From: Hyparrhenia diplandra
Taxonomy: Eukaryota > Streptophyta > Magnoliopsida > Poales > Poaceae
Length of the DNA stretch: 64,000 nt
Assembly (NCBI GenBank): GCA_015847255.1
Contig: JADLZK010012665.1
Location: forward strand, 186,001-250,000
Reading direction: 5' to 3'
Of the stretch, positions 57,701 to 64,000 are shown piece by piece (the first letter of the stretch is position 1; the number at the start of each line of letters is the position of its first letter). The notes under the pieces were generated by a model. The model was given only the letters and a program-made list of their open reading frames with translations. It was not told where the DNA came from and did not search any database. The translations under genes and the position numbers were made by a program.

Positions 57701-60700
57701 CCACAAAACCCAAATAATCACATGAGGTGTTCTATTCTTAGAACAGTTGGAACTTCATGGCTCCAAAATTTTTCATAATTTTGGCATCATGAGGTGTTCT
57801 ATTCTAGTTTTATGGCAATAAATCTGGAAGCTCTTTTTAGAAGCGGCATCGAAGCCAGGACAAACAAAGGCTGCCACAAAAAATAGTGGGTTGATATAGC
57901 ATTAGATATGGAGACCTGATCCTTGCTAGTTTGCTTATGAAGAGAAAGAATGATTTCCTTTTCCAGTGATGACTTGACCCCTAGAAATAATCCCTAATTT
58001 TAAGTAAACATTATCCCTCTTCCCTCATATAGTAACTCTACAGGGATAAACCCAACAGACTACAGAACTATTTACGTGTACCTCACTACCTCTAGCCACC
58101 AATTATCGAATAATATTTCAGACTTTTCAGTGACAGGTTCATGTGGTGCTACAGTATCTCTGCAACGGAATGTACATGCAACCACAATTGGTAAAAAGCA
58201 AACTTATCACTCTGATAAATGAAAGCTACCGGTTTATTCACATCCCATGCTGCAACTACAATTGGTTTTCAACCAGAAACAAGTAGGCGATATAGTGATC
58301 ATATGAATGCGCTACGTGAAATATGTTGCACTATATATTTTTTGTAACAAGCCAAAAAGGGAACCTTTCCTATGGAAGAGCTCTGGCTATCACCAGTTCA
58401 CTACTTACAGTGGCAACAGTGACTTCAATTGAATGATGATTAAGTACTATAGCTCATGGTTAAGTACTAGAGTTGGCCTTTTTGGTCCTGAGGGCTATGG
58501 AGCGAATGGATATGAAGTGTCCTCACTGTTCACTAATGTTTTTAGATCTTATTATAGCAACCTACGGTTATCAAAATTCAGATTCGCACTTCGATTCAAC
58601 ATAAAGATGCATTCTGCCTGAGGATAATATTATCTGATTAGGGACATAGTGTTACTGACTGTAACCAGAGCCAGCTGTGCGTACGTAGTGCAAAGTACCC
58701 AAAATTCTGTTGTTAAACGGTAAGATTAACCTGGCCTGCTAGAAGAAACTAAAATCATACAGGACCAAACTTACATACTGATGGTCTGATGGACCCATTC
58801 CAGTTGTTGACAAATGTTTACTTCTCATAGACCAAATTGCAGTCCATTTTAACCTTACCACACATTCTGTCAAGGTAAGGCTTATCTAATTACGGATCTA
58901 ATGCCAAATCAGTATAGTTAAGAACCATTTTGTGGCTAAATACTGCGAAAACGCCCATAACAGTTTTATAACTTGGTAGAGTAAGCCTTGCTTGCTGGAT
59001 GAATCTGATGATATAAATTTTACAAGACAAAACCTGAATGGTGGTAGATCCTGGTAATTAGGAAAAATCTTTGGAAATTATCCAAAGGAAGTTGAGGCCC
59101 AAGGCAAGGATACCACAAGGAGTCCAGGAGGCACAAAACGTCATCCAGGTCAACAAGCACGCACCGTTGTAACACCCGGCCCAATAAGGATGTGGCCCAA
59201 AGGGGGGCTGCGCCAAGACATATTTAGTACCACCTTGCTAGTTTAGCAAGGGTGGAGTCAACTTATAAGCCTTTGTCTACAAACCATATCACCTTCGGGT
59301 TAACCCTTTTACGCGGCGAGGACGAAAGTGTAGCGAGGGTGGTGGTATGTGCGTGCACGCCCCTCGGAAGGGCTGTGCGGTGCGGCTTTTGGAAAGCGGG
59401 GTGTCACATGTGGCACTGGCTCTAGTCGGTCGAGAGGTCTTTAACTTGTTAAGTGGTTACCGAAAAGGCGTTAGGGGAAAAACAGCCGTGGATCTCCCCG
59501 CGGGATTGTATCACACGCGAACCGCCGAGATCGAGATTCCCGCGGGTTGATCACCCGGACCGACGGAAGATACCTAGCGGCCCTAGCATGTTAGATAAAC
59601 CTCTGGAAGGCGAAGGCGGGATGTTACAGGTGGTATCAGAGCCGACCTTCGCGGCCACGCGAGGCGCGTGCGGGCCAGATGTTCGGACATGGGGTTCATT
59701 GCGTGTAGCTGCGGAGTGCACGGCATGGCACATGTGCCGCAAGACTGGGGCGCACGGGTGCGTGCCAAGAGGGGAGGTCTTGTTAAGTTGGCGCCGACGA
59801 GGACGCCGAGTCCTTTGAGGGGGGTGTTTGTAACACCCGGCCCAATAAGGATGTGGCCCGTAATGGGGCTACAAGACATATTTAGTACCACCTTGCTAGT
59901 TTAGCAAGGGTGGAGTCAACTTATAAGCCTTTGTCTACAAACCATATCACCTTCGGGTTAACCCTTTTACAAGCGGGACGAAAGTGTAGCTGTGGTGGTA
60001 TGCCAATACTTGGCGTGCACCCCTCGGAAGGGGCGTGCGGTGCGGCTTTGGAAAGCGGGGTGTCACATGTGGCAATCGGCTCTAGTCGGGTCGAGGTCTT
60101 TAACTTGTTAAGTGGTTACCGAAAGGCGTTAGGGGAAAAACAGGCTGTGGATCTCCTGCGGGATTGTATCACACGGGAACGCCGAACCGAGGATTCCTCG
60201 GGTTGATCACCCGGACCGACGGAAGATACCTAGCGGCCCTAGCATGTTAGATAAACCTCTCGGAAGGCTAAGGCGGGATGTTACAGGTGTAACACCCGGC
60301 CCAATAAGGATGTGGCCCAGTAAGGGCTAAGACATATTTAGTACCACCTTGCTAGTTTAGCAAGGGTGGAGTCAACTTATAAGCCTTTGTCTACAAACCA
60401 TATCACCTTCGGGTTAACCCTTTTACACGAAGCGAGGGCGAAAGTGTAAGCGGGGGTGGTATGTGTGTCGCGTGCACGCCCTCGGAAGGGCGCGGCGGTG
60501 CGGCTTTGGCTGTGAGGGTGTCACATGTGGCACCGGGCTCTAGTCGGCCGAGGTCTTTAACTTGTTAAGTGGTTACCGAAAGGCGTTAGGGGAAAAACAG
60601 CCGTGGATCTCCCCGCGGGATTGTATCACACGGGAATCGCGGCGGACCGAGGATTCCCGCGGGTTGATCACCCCGGTCGACTTTAAGATACCTAGCGGCC

Positions 60701-61941
60701 CTAGCATGTTAGATAAACCTCTGGAAGGCGAAGGCGGGATGTTACGGTGGTATCGAGCCGACCTTCGCGGCCCACGCGGCGTGCGGGCGGATGTTCGGAC
60801 ATGGGGTTCATTGCGGCGTGTAGCTCTGGAGTGCACGGCATGGCACATGTGCAAGACCGGGCGCGCGGTGCGTGTGCCAAGAGGGGAGGTCTTGGTTAGT
60901 TGGCGCCGACGAGGACGCCGAAGTCCTTTGGGGGGGTGTTTGTAACACGGCCCACAAGGATGTGGCACAGTATGGGGCTGCTTGGCGTTATATTTAGTAC
61001 CACCTTGCTAGTTTAGCAAGGGTGGAGTCAACTTATAAGCCTTTGTCTACAAACCATATCACCGCCGGGTTAACCCTTTTACACGGCGGGGACGAAAGTG
61101 TAAGCGAGGGTGGTATGTACGCCGCTGCACGCCCCTCGGAAGGGTCGTGCGGTGCGGCTTTGGAAAGCGGGGTGTCACATGTGGCACCGGCTCTAGTCGG
61201 TCGAGGTCTTTAACTTGTTAAGTGGTTCGAAAGGCGTTAGGGAAAAACAAGCGTGGATCTCCCGCGGGATTGTATCACACGGGGAACTGCCGAGGCCGAG
61301 GGATTCCTGCGGGTTGATCACCGGGACTGACGGAAGATACCTAGCGGCCCTAGCATGTTAGATAAACCTCTCGGAAGGCGAAGGCGGGATGTTACAACCG
61401 TGGAGGCGATCCTATTGACCAGTTATTACTTATTACTCACGACGAACAATATCGCAGGTAGGAATTGCTATCACTACCGACTCCAAGTTCCAAATTCCAC
61501 AATCGTACAAGCAAAAAAAAAGAAATCCCACCCATCTCACACGCTCAATTGCACACGAGCAACCGGGAAAAGTCACAAAAAGTTGCGCCGAAATGGAGGT
61601 GAGAGACCAAAGTCAACAACCTTTCCGCTATGGCCCTGCAGCGTGCGGCAGCAGACCAGATCCGTCGGGTTGAAGCTCACCGGCGCCCTCCCCTGCGACT
61701 TGGAGTACCTCGCCACTGCACCGCGCGGTCGCGCGCACACAGAGCAATCAGCAAATGCCCGCGAATTCCCCGAACCCCCACGAGAGGGGTTCCCGACGAG
61801 GAGCGGGGGTGTGAGAGAGAGGGGGGGGCTCACCGTCCGTGTCGAGGAGCGTCTCCCGGCGCTGGCGGAGGCGCTCGCGCAGGAGTTGACCGACGCCGTC
61901 GCGGCTGCGTGCTTCTCCTTGAGCTCCGCCACGGACGCCAT
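54731..61941 (-). CDS. RGB1: Heterotrimeric G-protein beta subunit (WD40)
   Basis: Six exons: 61941-61834, 61715-61621, 57594-57168, 56387-56022, 55279-55166 and 54766-54731, the same number as Arabidopsis AGB1. Allowing for indels the product is 380 residues, the rice RGB1 length. The N-terminal coiled coil (MASVAELKEKHAAATASVNS) binds G-gamma. Seven WD40 blades follow, with clear GH-WD pairs (GHKGYVSSCQYVPD/CVLWDV, GHEGDVNSVKFFPD/CRLFDM) and the end SWDKNLK|IWAFSGHRKIV. At the plasma membrane it signals with G-alpha and G-gamma in hormone, defence and growth control. Oddities: one C lost in exon 1 (61882), small indels in exon 3 near 57410 and 57290, and two extra bases in exon 4 near 56072 (TCTCG for TCG). 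Intron 2 is 4.0 kb and contains the LTR array. The symbol is by similarity to rice. Confidence 0.93.
57595..59162 (-). other. G-beta intron 2, 3' part
   Basis: AT-rich intronic DNA between exon 3 and the LTR array. No gene or transposon ends were recognised. Confidence 0.5.
59168..61396 (+). mobile_element. Tandem array of small LTR retrotransposons (TRIM-like) in G-beta intron 2
   Basis: Four LTRs of about 460 bp, each starting TGTAACAC and ending GATGTTACA (59168-59628, 59829-60285, 60288-60745 and 60941-61396). LTR1 and LTR2 are separated by a 200-bp internal region, as are LTR3 and LTR4 (195 bp). Each internal region starts with a primer binding site for initiator tRNA-Met (TGGTATCAGAGCC; one A lost in the second) and ends with a purine tract (TTTGAGGGGGGTGTT). 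LTR2 and LTR3 are joined by GG only. A single 5-bp duplication ACCGT flanks the whole array (59163-59167 and 61397-61401). No coding sequence is present, so it depends on other elements for movement. Its orientation is opposite to the host gene. Confidence 0.9.
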
Positions 61942-62960
61942 GGGTGCCGCCCGCGGCCCGCTAGCCTCGGGATTCGAGTGCACGCGGGTGGGGATCTACG
62001 AGGATCCACGCATGGAGCGGAAATTCTAATGCCTGTGGGTATGGTACGGGGAGCCCCGAACGGAGGCGGCTGTGGGAGTAGGAGGATGAAAGGCGGCGGC
62101 GGTGGCGGCGACGACGGGAAACTGACAAAGTGGAGGTGGGGAGAGGTTGGGGCAGTGTGTGACTGTGTGAGTTGTTGGGGACGCGTTGGGTTTTGCCTTT
62201 TGGGGAAGAATTGGGGCGAGTTGCTCGCCCGTACAGCGCATGACATCTGGGTCCCGCCACCGGGTTGTGGGCCCGGCTGGTGTGGGGGATTATGGCATGG
62301 TACTGAAGTGCTGAGCCGCAGTGACCGTTGAGTCGTATAATTCGCGAGTTAACATTCTTGGTAAGCAGTTGGAAGCTGATTGCACTCTTTTTTAAGAAAA
62401 AGGAAGCTCATTTCTTTGAATGTACAGTAGTACTGATCTTTTTCTTTCAGGGCTTAATAATCCCTACAATGCATTGTAACATGTGTTTTAAACGACGTAC
62501 TACTAATATAGCAACGCTATAGTTATTTCTGCAAAGAGTTACAACGGCTACAATAGAAATGATATTAGTAGGTGTAGAAGACAACCAGTAAAATTCTATA
62601 GCTCGCCATTTGAAAGCTAAAACTCGAATCATTACTACGAGCAAGGGTAAATCTAGCAATCAACGAGATACAGTGAAGGTTAAGAAAAATTTAAGAATTT
62701 ATAGAATCTCATCGGGTTCAGTTACCTACAGCTATCTAGCATGCACACCAATGTCTTGGCATGTCCGTGGAAAATCATTGAAATACACTTTTTTTCACAA
62801 CGTTGTCCCGTTTATCTTTACAGTGCTCTATATTTCTCCACTATCTTATTGTGCCTTCTCATTGTGGGTCTAAAACAGTGTTCGTGGGACAAAATGAGAC
62901 AGGACAAGACTATCTCATTTTGACCTGTGTTTGGTTGGTTCATAACGATAGTTATATAAA
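61942..62960. other. G-beta promoter region and upstream DNA
   Basis: 61942-62330 is GC-rich and should hold the 5' UTR and promoter. No TATA box was identified with confidence. 62330-62960 is AT-rich and without a recognised gene. The plus-strand frames across 61355-62331 are shadows of the G-beta exons and GC-rich leader. Confidence 0.5.
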
Positions 62961-63863
62961 GGCGTAACAGGCATAATCGTCCTTGAACTATGATCTTGGG
63001 CTCAATTTGGTCCCTCAACTATAAAAATCCCAATTTAGTCCGCGTGAACTATCTTTGCTTTCGGCTCAATTTGGTCCCTAAACTATGGAAGACGACCAAT
63101 TCGGTCTTCGAACTATCCTAATCGGCCCACATTCGTCCTCGATCCAAATGACGCCGAGGAGAAGAAAAAGGATTTGGGTGCACGTATATTAGCAGTTCCA
63201 TATTTTCCTCCATTTTCAAAATTACTTTCATAAACATATAACAACATGAAAATCTTTTGAAATAAAAGTTACTCGACTTTCCAAGATCTCCATCTTTGCT
63301 TTTGGAACCACCTTTAAATTTCAAATATTTTCAAAAATAGGGTTTTCAAATTTTAATTTGAAATGGGGATTATAAAATAATTAATTCACAAATTGGGTAT
63401 TTAATTAGTGACTAATTATCAACCAAACACCATAATAAAAAGTACCACTTCATTTGTGAATTAATTATTTTATAAAGCCTAATTTCAAACTTAAATTTCA
63501 AAACCCTATTTTTCAAAAATATTTGAATTTAAAGATGGTTCCAAAAGCAAAGTTGGAGATCTTGAAAAAGTTGAGCAACTTCTATTTTTGAAAATTTTTG
63601 TTGTTATATGATTTTGAAATTTATTTAAAACGGACTAAAGTATAGAATTGCTACAAGAACCTACTCGTCCCTTTTCTTCTCGGTCTGTGCGCCAGGGACG
63701 AATGTGACAGATAGTTCGCCGACCGAATCGACGCTTTCCATAGTTAAGGGACCAAATTGGAATGGAGCTGGATGGTTCAGGGGACTAAATTGGACGCTTT
63801 TATAGTTGAGGGACCAAATTGAGCCCAACGGTATAGTTGAGGGATGATTTTGACTATTACGCC
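62961..63863. mobile_element. Foldback Mutator-like element, 903 bp, with 9-bp duplication
   Basis: The ends GGCGTAACAGGCATAATC and (inverted) GGCGTAATAGTCAAAATC start long inverted repeats. These hold the words TCAATTTGGTCCCT and TCAACTATA several times, and continue inward through a second palindrome (63200-63390 with 63440-63620), so most of the element folds on itself. Flanks TTATATAAA (62952-62960) and TTATATACA (63864-63872) form a 9-bp target duplication with one mismatch, typical of Mutator elements. There is no coding sequence. Confidence 0.82.
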
Positions 63864-63872
63864 TTATATACA

Positions 63873-64000
63873 CTTTTTGCCTTTTTTCTAGGCATCCATT
63901 CTCAAACAAATGCTTGTGAACAAAGCATTTTTTTGTGTGAATCAAGGACTTCATTCATCCATGTGCTACTCCTCCGACCTGACCTCATCTGTTGTAGTGC
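63873..64000. other. Right edge, nothing recognised
   Basis: Short AT-rich stretch after the Mutator-like element. A minus-strand frame (63661-63954) crosses the element end and is not a gene. Confidence 0.4.

Noticed and set aside
59347..60945. Frames of 67-131 codons in the G-beta intron
   Set aside because: They repeat with the LTR array and have no domain; LTRs and the short internal regions are non-coding.
61355..62331. Long plus-strand frames of 224 and 233 codons
   Set aside because: They lie antisense to G-beta exons 1 and 2 and the GC-rich leader, whose minus-strand protein matches a known family exactly.

Overview
The window is nuclear DNA from a grass (Poaceae). Genes have introns and GC-rich exons, and the intervening DNA is full of grass-type transposons (Athila-like Ty3/gypsy, LINEs, Tourist-like, hAT and Mutator-like elements). 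Three genes at the edges form a conserved backbone: an ANP32-type acidic leucine-rich nuclear phosphoprotein (+, 4051-6022), a dUTPase (-, 52956-53691) and the heterotrimeric G-protein beta subunit (-, 54731-61941). From memory, these are close neighbours on rice chromosome 3 (around Os03g0668900 to Os03g0669200), so the window is probably the orthologous interval with about 47 kb of extra material between ANP32 and dUTPase.

Layout. 0-2.5 kb: LINE remnant and a MITE. 4-6 kb: ANP32. 8.2-11.1 kb: a seven-exon cysteine-rich receptor-like kinase (CRK, -). 11-31.5 kb: a transposon-rich block with a tandem duplication of the CRK 5' end and its upstream DNA, a complete 8.9-kb Athila-like element (15138-24027), nested LINE and TIR elements, and a decayed CRK kinase fragment on the + strand (30559-31470). 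32.4-46.6 kb: a tandem duplication carrying two subtilisin-like protease genes (36373 and 44123, both +), each with its promoter and a minisatellite-like upstream array; copy 1 gained a GC-rich TIR element and copy 2 gained two LINE pieces plus a hAT MITE. 46.7-47.8 kb: an intronless CDK-like kinase. 50.1-51.3 kb: an R2R3-MYB (-). 53-62 kb: dUTPase and G-beta, the latter with a tandem array of small LTR elements in its second intron. 62.9-63.9 kb: a foldback Mutator-like element.

Nearly every host gene carries one to several small indels. Most in the ANP32, kinase, dUTPase and G-beta genes are one base missing, often from a G or C run, so sequencing or assembly error is the likelier cause there. 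The two subtilases carry more and larger indels (for example 16 bp) and may be truly damaged. Coordinates of exons come from reading splice sites and conserved protein motifs by eye. No undescribed multi-gene system was identified; the most unusual structures are the single-TSD tandem LTR array in the G-beta intron, the GC-rich TIR elements with different interiors, and the 222-bp tandem repeat that stays open on one strand.
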